From NCBI RefSeq assembly GCF_000282515.1, contig NZ_AKJD01000069.1:1-64000 (forward strand): a stretch of DNA of 64,000 bases. The letters run 5' to 3'. The DNA is from Pseudomonas sp. GM80. GTDB lineage: Bacteria; Pseudomonadota; Gammaproteobacteria; Pseudomonadales; Pseudomonadaceae. Shown here piece after piece: positions 19,553-27,748 of the stretch. Made by a program: the position numbers and the translations under genes. The notes beneath the pieces are model-generated. The model had not been told where the DNA came from, did not search any database, and worked only from the letters and a program-made list of their open reading frames with translations. Every line of letters starts with the position of its first letter. Position 1 is the stretch's first letter.

Positions 19553-19792
19553 ATGAAACGTATTGGCTTGGCGATCCTTTGCAGTGCACTGGCCACCTCG
19601 GTAGTTGCAGCACCGAAAGACTGCGAAGAACTGAGAAAAGAAATCGAGATCAAGATCCAGGCCAAAGCCGTGCCCTCGTACACGCTGGAAATCGTCAGCA
19701 AGGAAGAGGCGGCCAAACACGACATCGCCATGGTGGTGGGTTCGTGTGAGAACGGCACCAAAGCGATCATCTATCAGAAGAACGACTCCTGA
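19553..19792 (+). CDS. DUF1161 secreted protein, copy 2
   Basis: This 79-residue paralogue of the gene at 17230-17454 has signal peptide MKRIGLAILCSALATSVVAA. The mature part has DCEELRKEIEIKIQAKAVPSYTLEIV and VVGSCENGTKAIIYQK, with both conserved cysteines. CAGGGAGC lies upstream of the ATG. Function unknown; the two copies are separated by the LLM oxidoreductase, osmC and two REPs. Confidence 0.85.
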   Translation: MKRIGLAILCSALATSVVAAPKDCEELRKEIEIKIQAKAVPSYTLEIVSKEEAAKHDIAMVVGSCENGTKAIIYQKNDS

Positions 19793-19798
19793 TAACGC

Positions 19799-20218
19799 CT
19801 ACGGCACGCAGTTGATCTGCCGTTCTTCGGCAACGATCTGCCCCTGACGATTGATCAACCGGGCGCTTGGCGTGAAGGCCAGCGAGCGGGCTTCGAGCCG
19901 GTAACGTTGCCCGGCTTCGAAGTGGTCATAAGGCACGGTCATGTAACACAGCCGCTCCTGCGGGTCGGTGTCCATGCCCTGGCCGCCGCCGAAAATCTCG
20001 AAATCGAAGCGCACCGTCAGTTCATGACTGCCCGGCGTGACCTGGAAAAAACGCCCATCGCGTAGACGCTGATTATCCAGGCGTTCAGCCATCAACACTT
20101 TGCCGCCGGGTGTCGGCATCGAAAAATCGACCCAGGCCATCTGTGGATCGACCGCTGGCAGCGGGCTCTGACAGCCGGCAAGCACACTTCCTACCAGCAA
20201 CAACGTCAACCTGCGCAT
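19799..20218 (-). CDS. lipoprotein, paralogue of the next gene
   Basis: This 139-residue lipoprotein has a signal peptide with lipobox VLAGC. The mature domain begins near AWVDFSMPT and contains VTPGSHELTVRFDF and HFEAGQRYRLEARSLAFTP, shared almost position by position with the neighbouring gene. The PGSHELTVR turn recalls PEGA-like beta-sandwich domains. Function is unknown. AAGGACA precedes the ATG at 20218. It is downstream of and co-oriented with its paralogue (41-base gap), so the two are probably one operon. Confidence 0.78.
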   Translation of the reverse strand: MRRLTLLLVGSVLAGCQSPLPAVDPQMAWVDFSMPTPGGKVLMAERLDNQRLRDGRFFQVTPGSHELTVRFDFEIFGGGQGMDTDPQERLCYMTVPYDHFEAGQRYRLEARSLAFTPSARLINRQGQIVAEERQINCVP

Positions 20219-20259
20219 GATCAAATGTCCTTTGATGTGGACAGCCAGCATACCGCCGA

Positions 20260-20682
20260 TCAAGTCTTCTGGCAGCCCGCCGGTGTGCCCTGCCCCACCA
20301 CGTTGCGCTGCTCATCATAAAGTTTGGCCCATGGCCGGAAACCGATGCTGCCGGCCTGTAATTGATAACGCTGACCGGCATTGAAATCCTTGAATTTCAC
20401 GTTCATCCGGCAATCACGCCACAGCGGTTCGGCATCGGGGCCGATGTTGGTGGCGTCGACCGGAAACTGATAGCGCACCGTCAACTCATGGCTGCCGGGC
20501 TGTACCTCGAAGTAACGTTTATCGACGGCCTCGCTGCTATCGACCTTCAGCGCTTGCAGTGCCGTGTCCTGCTGCCGTGCATCAAGATCAATCCAGGCTT
20601 GCGAAGGGTCCGGATCGGGCATTCCGAAATGGGCACAACCGGCCAGCGTCAGCAGGCCTCCCGTCAGCATCAACATGCGCAT
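20260..20682 (-). CDS. lipoprotein, paralogue of the previous gene
   Basis: This 140-residue lipoprotein has lipobox LTLAGC. The mature part has AWIDLDARQ, FEVQPGSHELTVRYQF, a lone CRMNVKFKDF and NAGQRYQLQAGSIGFRPWAKLYDE, aligning with the downstream copy. Two further cysteines in the mature region (WRDCR and AGCQKT) match the positions of cysteines in the paralogue and may pair. AAGGAG lies upstream of ATG 20682. Function unknown; it is divergent from a lipoprotein aminopeptidase. Confidence 0.8.
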   Translation of the reverse strand: MRMLMLTGGLLTLAGCAHFGMPDPDPSQAWIDLDARQQDTALQALKVDSSEAVDKRYFEVQPGSHELTVRYQFPVDATNIGPDAEPLWRDCRMNVKFKDFNAGQRYQLQAGSIGFRPWAKLYDEQRNVVGQGTPAGCQKT

Positions 20683-20742
20683 AGCGGTGCTCCTTAAGGC
20701 GGGATAGTCTTGCGAGCAGACTCTCCGGGGGGATTTCTTATT

Positions 20743-21879
20743 TTGATCAGGCCGTTTGCAAGCCATGGGTTACTTGATCGCGTTTTTCGGGTTTTGTTTC
20801 CGGGTGTGATGTTTTTGTTGCTCAACGGTTGCGCCAGCGTCAGCTATTACGGCCAGTTGGCCAGTGGCCAACTGCAACTGTTGCGGGCGCGTGAGCCGGT
20901 GGCAAAGGTCATTGCCGACCCCAGCCGCGACGCCACGTTGCGCGCGCACCTGAGCCAATCGCAAAAGGCCCGCGCATTCGCCAGCGAGCATCTGCACCTG
21001 CCGGACAACCAGAGCTATCGCCTGTACGCCGACATTGGCCGGCCGTTCGTGGTGTGGAATGTGTTCGCCACTCAGGAGTTTTCCCTGACGCCGCAGAATC
21101 ATTGCTTTCCGATTGCCGGGTGCGTGGCCTATCGCGGCTATTACAGCCAGGGCGCGGCGCGGGGTGGAGCGGCGATCCAGCGCTTGCAGGGCATGGACGT
21201 GTCGATTGGCGGCGTCGAGGCTTACTCGACGCTCGGCTGGTTCAACGATCCGATCATCAACACGATGCTGGGCTGGGGCGATGAACGCCTGGCCACGCTG
21301 ATCTTTCACGAACTGGCGCATCAGCGTTTCTATGTGAAGGATGACACCGAGTTCAACGAGTCCTTCGCCACCTTTGTCGAGCAGGAAGGCACACGGCAGT
21401 GGCGCGCGTTTCGCGGGTTGCCGGCGGATAGAGACTCTCGGCTAAAGCAACGCGATCAATTCATTGAGTTAGTCCTCGATACCCGCTCACGGCTGGAAAA
21501 GCTGTACGCACAGCCATTGCCGGCTGAGCGGATGCGCGAACGCAAAGCGGCCGAGTTCGAACGGTTTCGCCGGGATTATCGGGTGATGAGGGACAGCCAG
21601 TGGGCCGGGGACAAGCGCTATGACGCCTGGGTGAACGCGCCGCTGAACAACGCGCGGTTGTTACCGTTTGGGCTGTATGACCAGTGGGTGCCGGCGTTTT
21701 CGGCGTTGTTCAAACAGGTCGGGGGGGATTGGCTGAGATTTTATGCTGAGGTTGAGCGGTTGGGTGGGTTACCGGTGACTGAGCGCAAGGCGGCACTGAA
21801 AGCATTGGCAGATGATGAGATATCAGTGGCTGATCTGGCCTCATCGCTGGCAAGCCAGCTCCCACAGGGACAGCGCTGA
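20743..21879 (+). CDS. putative lipoprotein zinc aminopeptidase (PF10023 family)
   Basis: This protein of about 378 residues has a lipobox (FLLLNGCAS) and matches the putative-aminopeptidase family PF10023. It has FHELAHQRFYVKDDTEFNESFATFVEQEG: a zinc HExxH followed by the Glu of NESFA about 19 residues on, as in gluzincins. No ATG fits the signal peptide. I chose TTG 20743, with GGGGGGA 9 bases upstream, giving a 29-residue lipoprotein signal; the frame also runs back to a TTG at 20710. The last dozen codons (SSLASQLPQGQR) lie inside a REP arm, so the native C-terminus has been replaced or extended. Confidence 0.78.
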   Translation: MIRPFASHGLLDRVFRVLFPGVMFLLLNGCASVSYYGQLASGQLQLLRAREPVAKVIADPSRDATLRAHLSQSQKARAFASEHLHLPDNQSYRLYADIGRPFVVWNVFATQEFSLTPQNHCFPIAGCVAYRGYYSQGAARGGAAIQRLQGMDVSIGGVEAYSTLGWFNDPIINTMLGWGDERLATLIFHELAHQRFYVKDDTEFNESFATFVEQEGTRQWRAFRGLPADRDSRLKQRDQFIELVLDTRSRLEKLYAQPLPAERMRERKAAEFERFRRDYRVMRDSQWAGDKRYDAWVNAPLNNARLLPFGLYDQWVPAFSALFKQVGGDWLRFYAEVERLGGLPVTERKAALKALADDEISVADLASSLASQLPQGQR

Positions 21880-21923
21880 GCCTGAGCACATCGCTCACCT
21901 GTGGGAGCTGGCTTGCCAGCGAT
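21843..21923. repeat. REP palindrome, family B, reaching into a coding sequence
   Basis: The 25-base arms 21843-21867 and 21899-21923 are exact inverses. The first arm is inside the 3' end of the aminopeptidase gene and encodes its last residues; the second lies 11 bases before the stop codon of the convergent HAD gene. Confidence 0.92.
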
Positions 21924-21933
21924 AGCTTACTGA

Positions 21934-22584
21934 TCAGCGCCGCAGAAAGGCCTGATGCATCTCATCCAGCGTTTCAAAGTGATAAGCCGGCGCCTCGGCA
22001 TTCAGCTCTTCAAAACTGCCAAATCCATAACCGACCGCCGCCGCATCCAGCCCATTGCTGCGCGCACCGATCAGGTCGTGTTTGCGGTCGCCGATCATCA
22101 GCGTATTCGCCGGATCCAGCCCCTCTTCTTTCATCAGGTGCGCAATCAACTCGACCTTGTTGGTGCGCGTGCCATCCAGTTCGCTGCCGTAAATGACTTT
22201 GAAATGCCGGGCGAAATCAAAGTGCCGGGCGATCTCGCGGGCGAATATCCACGGTTTGGACGTCGCGATATACAGCTGCCGACCTTGGCCACCGAGGGTT
22301 TCCAGCAACGGTGTGACGCCATCAAACACGCGGTTCTCGTACAGGCCAGTGACCTTGAAACGCTCGCGATAGAAATTCACCGCTTCCCACGCCTTGGCCT
22401 CATCAAAGTCATAGAACTGCATGAACGCCTGCAACAGCGGCGGGCCGATGAAGTGTTCGAGCTTGGTCAGATCCGGCTCATCGATGCCGAGCTTGGCCAA
22501 GGCAAACTGAATGGAACGGGTGATGCCTTCACGCGGGTCGGTTAGGGTGCCATCGAGGTCAAACAGTACGGTTTGGTAATGCAT
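21934..22584 (-). CDS. HAD-family hydrolase, phosphoglycolate-phosphatase-like
   Basis: This 216-residue haloacid-dehalogenase phosphatase has motif I LFDLDGTLTD (nucleophile Asp9, acid Asp11), motif II YIATSKPW and motif III/IV MIGDRKHDLIGARSNG. The helical cap (residues ~17-85) is subclass I as in Gph and PpaX. The exact substrate, 2-phosphoglycolate or another small phosphate ester, is undetermined. It ends near a REP and starts 30 bases from the stop of the gamma-carbonic anhydrase gene, with which it may form an operon. Confidence 0.85.
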   Translation of the reverse strand: MHYQTVLFDLDGTLTDPREGITRSIQFALAKLGIDEPDLTKLEHFIGPPLLQAFMQFYDFDEAKAWEAVNFYRERFKVTGLYENRVFDGVTPLLETLGGQGRQLYIATSKPWIFAREIARHFDFARHFKVIYGSELDGTRTNKVELIAHLMKEEGLDPANTLMIGDRKHDLIGARSNGLDAAAVGYGFGSFEELNAEAPAYHFETLDEMHQAFLRR

Positions 22585-22613
22585 GGGAATTCCTGGGCAG
22601 TCGCCAATTCAGT

Positions 22614-23159
22614 TCAGAGTGTGTCGTAGCCTTCGGCCAGATGCAGATCCTTGAGCTTCACGTAATTGGCGGCGCTGTAGGTAAAGAAGGCTTTTTCCTT
22701 GTCGGTAAGCGGGCGGATCTGTTTCACCGGGCTACCGACATACAGGAAGCCGCTTTCCAGGCGCTTGCCCGGCGGCACCAGGCTGCCGGCGCCGATGATC
22801 ACGTCGTCTTCAACCACCGCGCCGTCCATGACGATGCTGCCCATGCCGATCAGCACGCGGCTGCCGACGCTGCAGCCATGCAGCATGACTTTGTGGGCGA
22901 TGGTCACGTCGTCGCCGATCAGCAGCGGAAAGCCGTCAGGGTTGAACGGGCCGGCGTGAGTGATGTGCAACACGCAGCCGTCCTGCACGCTGGTGCGCGC
23001 ACCGATGCGGATGCGGTGCATGTCGCCACGGATCACGGTCAGCGGCCAGACCGAGCTGTCTGCGCCGATTTCGACGTCGCCAATCACCACCGCCGAGCTG
23101 TCGACAAATGCGCCTTTGCTCAGGCTGGGGGTGTGATTCTGGTACTTGCGAACGGACAC
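22614..23159 (-). CDS. gamma-class carbonic anhydrase family protein
   Basis: This 181-residue left-handed beta-helix (hexapeptide-repeat) protein is of the YrdA/PaaY/gamma-CA type. Candidate zinc-binding histidines lie in DGCVLHITHAG (His65/His68) and IAHKVMLHGCSVG (His89/His94), and Arg44-Asp46 of VIRGDMH is conserved. The start is a GTG at 23159 with AGAGAGA upstream; earlier in-frame codons are not family-like. Whether it hydrates CO2 or serves another hexapeptide-family role cannot be settled here. It is divergent from prlC across about 90 bases. Confidence 0.85.
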   Translation of the reverse strand: MSVRKYQNHTPSLSKGAFVDSSAVVIGDVEIGADSSVWPLTVIRGDMHRIRIGARTSVQDGCVLHITHAGPFNPDGFPLLIGDDVTIAHKVMLHGCSVGSRVLIGMGSIVMDGAVVEDDVIIGAGSLVPPGKRLESGFLYVGSPVKQIRPLTDKEKAFFTYSAANYVKLKDLHLAEGYDTL

Positions 23160-23247
23160 GATAATTTCTCTCTCTGTCGCCGATAGCTGCGGTGAATGCC
23201 GATTGTAATTAAGATGGGGCAATGTTTCCCCAGCCAAGGTGCCAACC

Positions 23248-25299
23248 GTGAGCGTGAACAACCCTCTGCTGCAGTCCTACGACCTGCCACCGTTCTCCAC
23301 GATCCGTGCCGAACACGTCCTGCCAGCCATTGAAACCATCCTGGCCGACAACCGCGCCGCCATCGCCGAAATCCTCAAGACCCAAGTGCAGAACCCGACG
23401 TGGGCCGGCCTGGTACTGGCGATGGACGAACTCAATGATCGCCTCGGCGCTGCCTGGAGCCCGGTCAGCCACCTCAACGCCGTGTGCAACAGCGCCGAAC
23501 TGCGTGAAGCCTACGAATCGTGCCTGCCAGCCCTGAGCGCCTACTCCACCGAGATGGGCCAGAACCGCGAGCTGTTCCAGGCTTATGAAGCCCTGGCCAA
23601 CAGCCCGCAAGCCGCAGGTTTCGACGTGGCGCAGAAGACTATTCTGGAACACGCCCTGCGTGACTTCCGTCTGTCGGGTATCGACCTGCCGGAAGCCGAA
23701 CAGAAACGCTACGCCGAAGTGCAAAGCAAACTGTCCGAGCTGGGCAGCCGCTTCTCCAACCAGCTGCTCGACGCCACTCAGGCGTGGACCAAGCACGTCA
23801 CCGACGAAGCCGCCCTCGCCGGCCTGACCGATTCGGCCAAGGCGCAAATGGCCGCCGCTGCTCAGGCCAAAGGCCTCGATGGCTGGCTGATCACCCTGGA
23901 ATTCCCGAGCTACTACGCGGTGATGACCTACGCGCAAGACCGTGCGTTGCGTGAAGAAGTCTACGCCGCCTACTGCACCCGCGCCTCGGATCAAGGCCCG
24001 AACGCCGGCCAGAACGACAACGGCCCGGTGATGGAAGAGATCCTCGACCTGCGTCAGGAACTGGCCAAGCTGTTGGGCTTCGCCAGCTTCTCCGAGCTGA
24101 GCCTGGCGACGAAAATGGCCGACTCCAGCGATCAGGTATTGAGCTTCCTGCGCGATCTGGCCAAGCGCAGCAAACCGTTCGCCGCGCAGGATCTGCAACA
24201 GCTGCGCGCCTACGCCTCCGAACAGGGCTGCGCCGATCTGCAAAGCTGGGACAGCGGTTTCTACGGCGAGAAGCTCCGTGAACAACGCTACAGCGTCGCT
24301 CAGGAAACCCTGCGCGCCTACTTCCCGATCGATAAAGTGCTAGGCGGATTGTTCGCCATCGTTCAGCGTCTGTACGGCATCGAAATCGCCGAACAGAAAG
24401 GCTTCGACACCTGGCACCCGGATGTTCGCCTGTTCGAGATCAAGGAAAACGGCCAGCACGTCGGCCGCTTCTTCTTCGACCTCTACGCCCGCGCCAACAA
24501 GCGTGGCGGTGCGTGGATGGACGGCGCCCGCGATCGTCGTCGCACCATTGACGGCGTTCTGCAAAGCCCGGTGGCCAATCTGGTGTGCAACTTCACCCCG
24601 GCCGACAGCGGCAAACCTGCGCTGCTGACCCACGATGAAGTGACCACGCTGTTCCACGAATTCGGGCATGGCCTGCACCACCTGTTGACCCGCGTTGATC
24701 ACGCCGGTGTTTCCGGGATCAACGGCGTGGCGTGGGACGCGGTCGAGCTGCCAAGTCAGTTCATGGAAAACTGGTGCTGGGAGCCGGAAGGCCTCGCGCT
24801 GATTTCCGCTCACTACGAAAGCGGTGAGCCGCTGCCGCAGGATCTGCTGGAAAAAATGCTCGCAGCGAAGAACTTCCAGTCCGGCCTGATGATGGTCCGT
24901 CAGCTGGAATTCTCGCTGTTCGACTTCGAACTGCACGCCACCCACGGTGACGGCCGCACTGCCGCGCAGGTGCTCGAAGGCGTGCGTGACGAGGTGTCGG
25001 TGATGCGTCCGCCAGCCTACAACCGCTTCCCGAACAGCTTCGCGCACATCTTCGCCGGCGGTTATGCGGCGGGTTACTACAGCTACAAGTGGGCTGAAGT
25101 GTTGTCGGCCGATGCCTTCTCGAAATTCGAAGAAGACGGCGTGCTCAACGCAGACACCGGTCGCGCCTTCCGCGAAGCGATTCTGGCGCGCGGCGGTTCG
25201 CAGGCACCGATGGTGCTGTTCGTCGACTTCCGTGGCCGTGAGCCGTCGATTGACGCACTGTTGCGCCACAGCGGCCTGAGTGAGGACGCGGCAGCATGA
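23248..25299 (+). CDS. prlC: oligopeptidase A (M3 metallopeptidase)
   Basis: This 683-residue cytoplasmic zinc oligopeptidase degrades short peptides, including cleaved signal peptides. The zinc site LFHEFGHGLHH (His470, Glu471, His474) and Glu500 in VELPSQFMENW are intact. So is the substrate-binding and transition-state segment NSFAHIFAGGYAAGYYSYKW. The start is taken as GTG 23248, 8 bases after AAGG; GTG codons at 23239 and 23254 are also in frame. The 3' end overlaps the YheV-like gene by four bases (ATGA). A degenerate paralogue follows 400 bases downstream. Confidence 0.95.
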   Translation: MSVNNPLLQSYDLPPFSTIRAEHVLPAIETILADNRAAIAEILKTQVQNPTWAGLVLAMDELNDRLGAAWSPVSHLNAVCNSAELREAYESCLPALSAYSTEMGQNRELFQAYEALANSPQAAGFDVAQKTILEHALRDFRLSGIDLPEAEQKRYAEVQSKLSELGSRFSNQLLDATQAWTKHVTDEAALAGLTDSAKAQMAAAAQAKGLDGWLITLEFPSYYAVMTYAQDRALREEVYAAYCTRASDQGPNAGQNDNGPVMEEILDLRQELAKLLGFASFSELSLATKMADSSDQVLSFLRDLAKRSKPFAAQDLQQLRAYASEQGCADLQSWDSGFYGEKLREQRYSVAQETLRAYFPIDKVLGGLFAIVQRLYGIEIAEQKGFDTWHPDVRLFEIKENGQHVGRFFFDLYARANKRGGAWMDGARDRRRTIDGVLQSPVANLVCNFTPADSGKPALLTHDEVTTLFHEFGHGLHHLLTRVDHAGVSGINGVAWDAVELPSQFMENWCWEPEGLALISAHYESGEPLPQDLLEKMLAAKNFQSGLMMVRQLEFSLFDFELHATHGDGRTAAQVLEGVRDEVSVMRPPAYNRFPNSFAHIFAGGYAAGYYSYKWAEVLSADAFSKFEEDGVLNADTGRAFREAILARGGSQAPMVLFVDFRGREPSIDALLRHSGLSEDAAA

Positions 25300-25589
25300 G
25301 TGACGGGCCTGTGATTACCAAGAAACGCTTTATCGCCGGGGCGGTCTGCCCGGCGTGCAGCGAGCCGGACAAGTTGATGATGTGGAACGAAGACAGCGTG
25401 CCGCACCGTGAATGTGTGGCTTGCGGTTACTCCGACACGCTCAACGAGCAAGGGCTGTCGGTGCCAAAGGAGCTGGGCACGCGGGTCAACACCAGCGCGA
25501 GCAGCAAACCGGCACCGGACAAGACTGTGCAAGCGGTACAGTTTTTTCCCAACCCGAAGCTGAAGAAAAAGCCTGACGAGCAACACTGA
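25296..25589 (+). CDS. YheV-family zinc-ribbon protein
   Basis: This 97-residue protein has one zinc ribbon, CPACSEPDKLMMWNEDSV then ECVACGYSD, and a basic, flexible C-terminal half. It matches YheV of E. coli, also found next to prlC, where the function is unknown. The start ATG overlaps the prlC stop, so the two are translationally coupled. Confidence 0.9.
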   Translation: MSDGPVITKKRFIAGAVCPACSEPDKLMMWNEDSVPHRECVACGYSDTLNEQGLSVPKELGTRVNTSASSKPAPDKTVQAVQFFPNPKLKKKPDEQH

Positions 25590-25597
25590 CGGCTAAC

Positions 25598-25629
25598 CCA
25601 CCTTTCACCGATTTTTCGGTGAAAGGTGG
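25598..25629. terminator. 13-bp hairpin after prlC-yheV
   Basis: The perfect 13-bp arms 25598-25610 and 25617-25629 (CCACCTTTCACCG and inverse) flank a six-base ATTTTT loop, 9 bases after the stop. No U tract follows on either strand, so termination is likely but imperfect. Confidence 0.6.
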
Positions 25630-25702
25630 TAACTATGTACCACCCTTCCCCTGCGCTTCCTGATTAGGCTGGCTCTTTCAGCCATCCTTCAAGGAAGACG
25701 TC

Positions 25703-27748
25703 ATGCCTGATTCCAATCCGCTGTTACAACGCTGGACGCTGCCTCCGTGGTCGACCGTGCGTGGCGAACATCTGCTGCCCGCGATTACCGCGATCGTGAC
25801 CAATAACCAGCAAATCATTGAGCAAGTAATCGCCAGCCAGACCGAACAGCCGAACTGGGATGATGTGATCCTTGCCGTTGATGAAGCCGATGCCAGATTG
25901 GCGGAAACCATGGCGGTGATCGAATACCTTTCGATTGGGAAATCCGCTGATAGCGCGTGGGAAAAAGCCAGCGCACAGTGCAGCCAGATCGCCGGGCAGT
26001 ACCGGACTGACAAGTTGGCGAGCGTGCCGTTGTTCCGTACGTTTCAACGCTTGGAAAACAGTGCGGCTGCCAGCCATTTCGATGCCGCGCGCAAAGCATC
26101 ACTGGCGAAAATCGTGCGCGGGTTTCGCTTGTCCGGGGTTGAGTTACCGGCGGCACCACAGGAGAAGCTGGCACGTTTGAATCGCCTTATCGGCCTGCTC
26201 GAACAACTGTTTTCAAGCCAGATCGAACTCGCCAATGCCGCGTGGATCAAGCACATCACCGATGTCACGTTGCTCGCCGGTCTCAGCCCGCACAGTCAGG
26301 CGCAACTGGCGCTCAAGGCCAGGCAAGCCGGGCTCGACGGCTGGCTGCTCACGCTGGACCAGCACACTTGCCAGCAAATCATGACCTACGCTCGCGACCG
26401 TGCCTTGCGCGAGGAATACTTCATTGCCTGGAGCACCCGCGCTTCCGATCAGGGCCCGCAGGCGGATCAGTTCGATAACGAGCCGGTGTTGAGCTTGCTG
26501 CTGGCGTTGCGTCACGAGAAAGCCCAAGTGCTGGACTTCAACAATTTCGCCGAGTTGCGCCTCGACAACCGGGTGATCACCAACACCACTCAGGTCAGCG
26601 CCTTTCTGCGCCAGCAGGTAGCGCTGGCGAAACCTTTGCTGGAGCAGGAGGCGCAAACGCTGCGAACGTTCGCCGATCAGCAGGGCTTCGGGACGATTCA
26701 GGCGTGGGATGCGGATTTTCTCGCCGAGCAACTACGTGTGCAGCAACTGGACGGCGCCCTGCAGGGCTTACGCCAGTACTTCCCGCTGGAAAGCACGTTG
26801 CGCGGGTTATGCCGGTTCAGCGAACACCTGTTCGGTATCGCGATTCGCGAGCAACTCACGTTTGATCGCTGGCATGAGCAGGTGCGCCTGTTCGAGGTCA
26901 GTGAGCACGACCAGGTAATCGGGCACATCTATCTGGATCCGTATGCGGCTGAGAATGCGCCCGACTATGCCTGGACAGGCACCGTGCGTAATCGGCGAAT
27001 CAATGCCGAAGGGCGCTTGGCGACGCCGATAGCCGTGCTGTCGAGCAATTTCACCGCCCCGACGACTGAGCACCCGTGCCTGCTTTCGCATCACGATCTG
27101 CGGGTGCTGCTCCATGAATTCGGGCATTGCCTGCAACAGGTGCTGACGCGCTCGCCGCACTTCAATTTGTCAGGCATTTCACAATTCGCCCGCGATAGCG
27201 CCGAATTCACCGGGCAGTTGTTTGAGCAATGGTGTTTGTCGCAGGAGTTTCTCTTGTGGCTGGCAGCTCACCATCAAACGGGGGAGCGTCTGACCGCAGA
27301 GCGGGTCAACACCGCACTGACCGCGCTTGAGGCACAGACCAGCAGGGCCACGGCGATGTTGCTGATGGGGGCGTTACTGGATTTTGAATTGCACCAAAGC
27401 CACGGCGACGGCCGCAGTATTGCGCAGGTATTCGAGGCGGTGCAGCGCGAATTTCCCACGCTACAAATGCCGGACTATTGCCGGTTCGCCAACAGCTTCG
27501 ATTATCTGGCCACCGGCTACGAAGCCTCGGTGTATGCCTACAAATGGTCAGGCGTGCTGGCGACCGAGGCGTTCAAACGTTTTCAGCACGATGGCGTGTT
27601 CAACCCGCACACCGGGCGGGCGTTTCGCGAAGCGTTTTTATCCGGCGATTCGTCTTCGCTACTGAGCGCCATGCAAATGTTCCTCGGTCAGCCCGTCAGC
27701 CTTGAACCCACGGCAGTCGAAGGCGAATTGAACCCTGCGCTTACTTGA
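25703..27748 (+). CDS. divergent M3-family metallopeptidase, prlC paralogue
   Basis: This 681-residue protein aligns with prlC (683 residues, 400 bases upstream) over its whole length. The zinc site is intact: LLHEFGHCLQQ (His471, Glu472, His475) and Glu501 in SAEFTGQLFEQW. The C-terminal active-site segment is changed: prlC has NSFAHIFAGGYAAGYYSYKW, while this protein has NSFDYLATGYEASVYAYKW, replacing the conserved His by Tyr601 and one Tyr by Val610 and dropping a residue. The prlC segment KRGGAWM is also lost. It is probably a metallopeptidase with altered specificity or low activity. It has its own promoter region and ends overlapping the tpbA-like gene by 8 bases. Confidence 0.88.
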   Translation: MPDSNPLLQRWTLPPWSTVRGEHLLPAITAIVTNNQQIIEQVIASQTEQPNWDDVILAVDEADARLAETMAVIEYLSIGKSADSAWEKASAQCSQIAGQYRTDKLASVPLFRTFQRLENSAAASHFDAARKASLAKIVRGFRLSGVELPAAPQEKLARLNRLIGLLEQLFSSQIELANAAWIKHITDVTLLAGLSPHSQAQLALKARQAGLDGWLLTLDQHTCQQIMTYARDRALREEYFIAWSTRASDQGPQADQFDNEPVLSLLLALRHEKAQVLDFNNFAELRLDNRVITNTTQVSAFLRQQVALAKPLLEQEAQTLRTFADQQGFGTIQAWDADFLAEQLRVQQLDGALQGLRQYFPLESTLRGLCRFSEHLFGIAIREQLTFDRWHEQVRLFEVSEHDQVIGHIYLDPYAAENAPDYAWTGTVRNRRINAEGRLATPIAVLSSNFTAPTTEHPCLLSHHDLRVLLHEFGHCLQQVLTRSPHFNLSGISQFARDSAEFTGQLFEQWCLSQEFLLWLAAHHQTGERLTAERVNTALTALEAQTSRATAMLLMGALLDFELHQSHGDGRSIAQVFEAVQREFPTLQMPDYCRFANSFDYLATGYEASVYAYKWSGVLATEAFKRFQHDGVFNPHTGRAFREAFLSGDSSSLLSAMQMFLGQPVSLEPTAVEGELNPALT

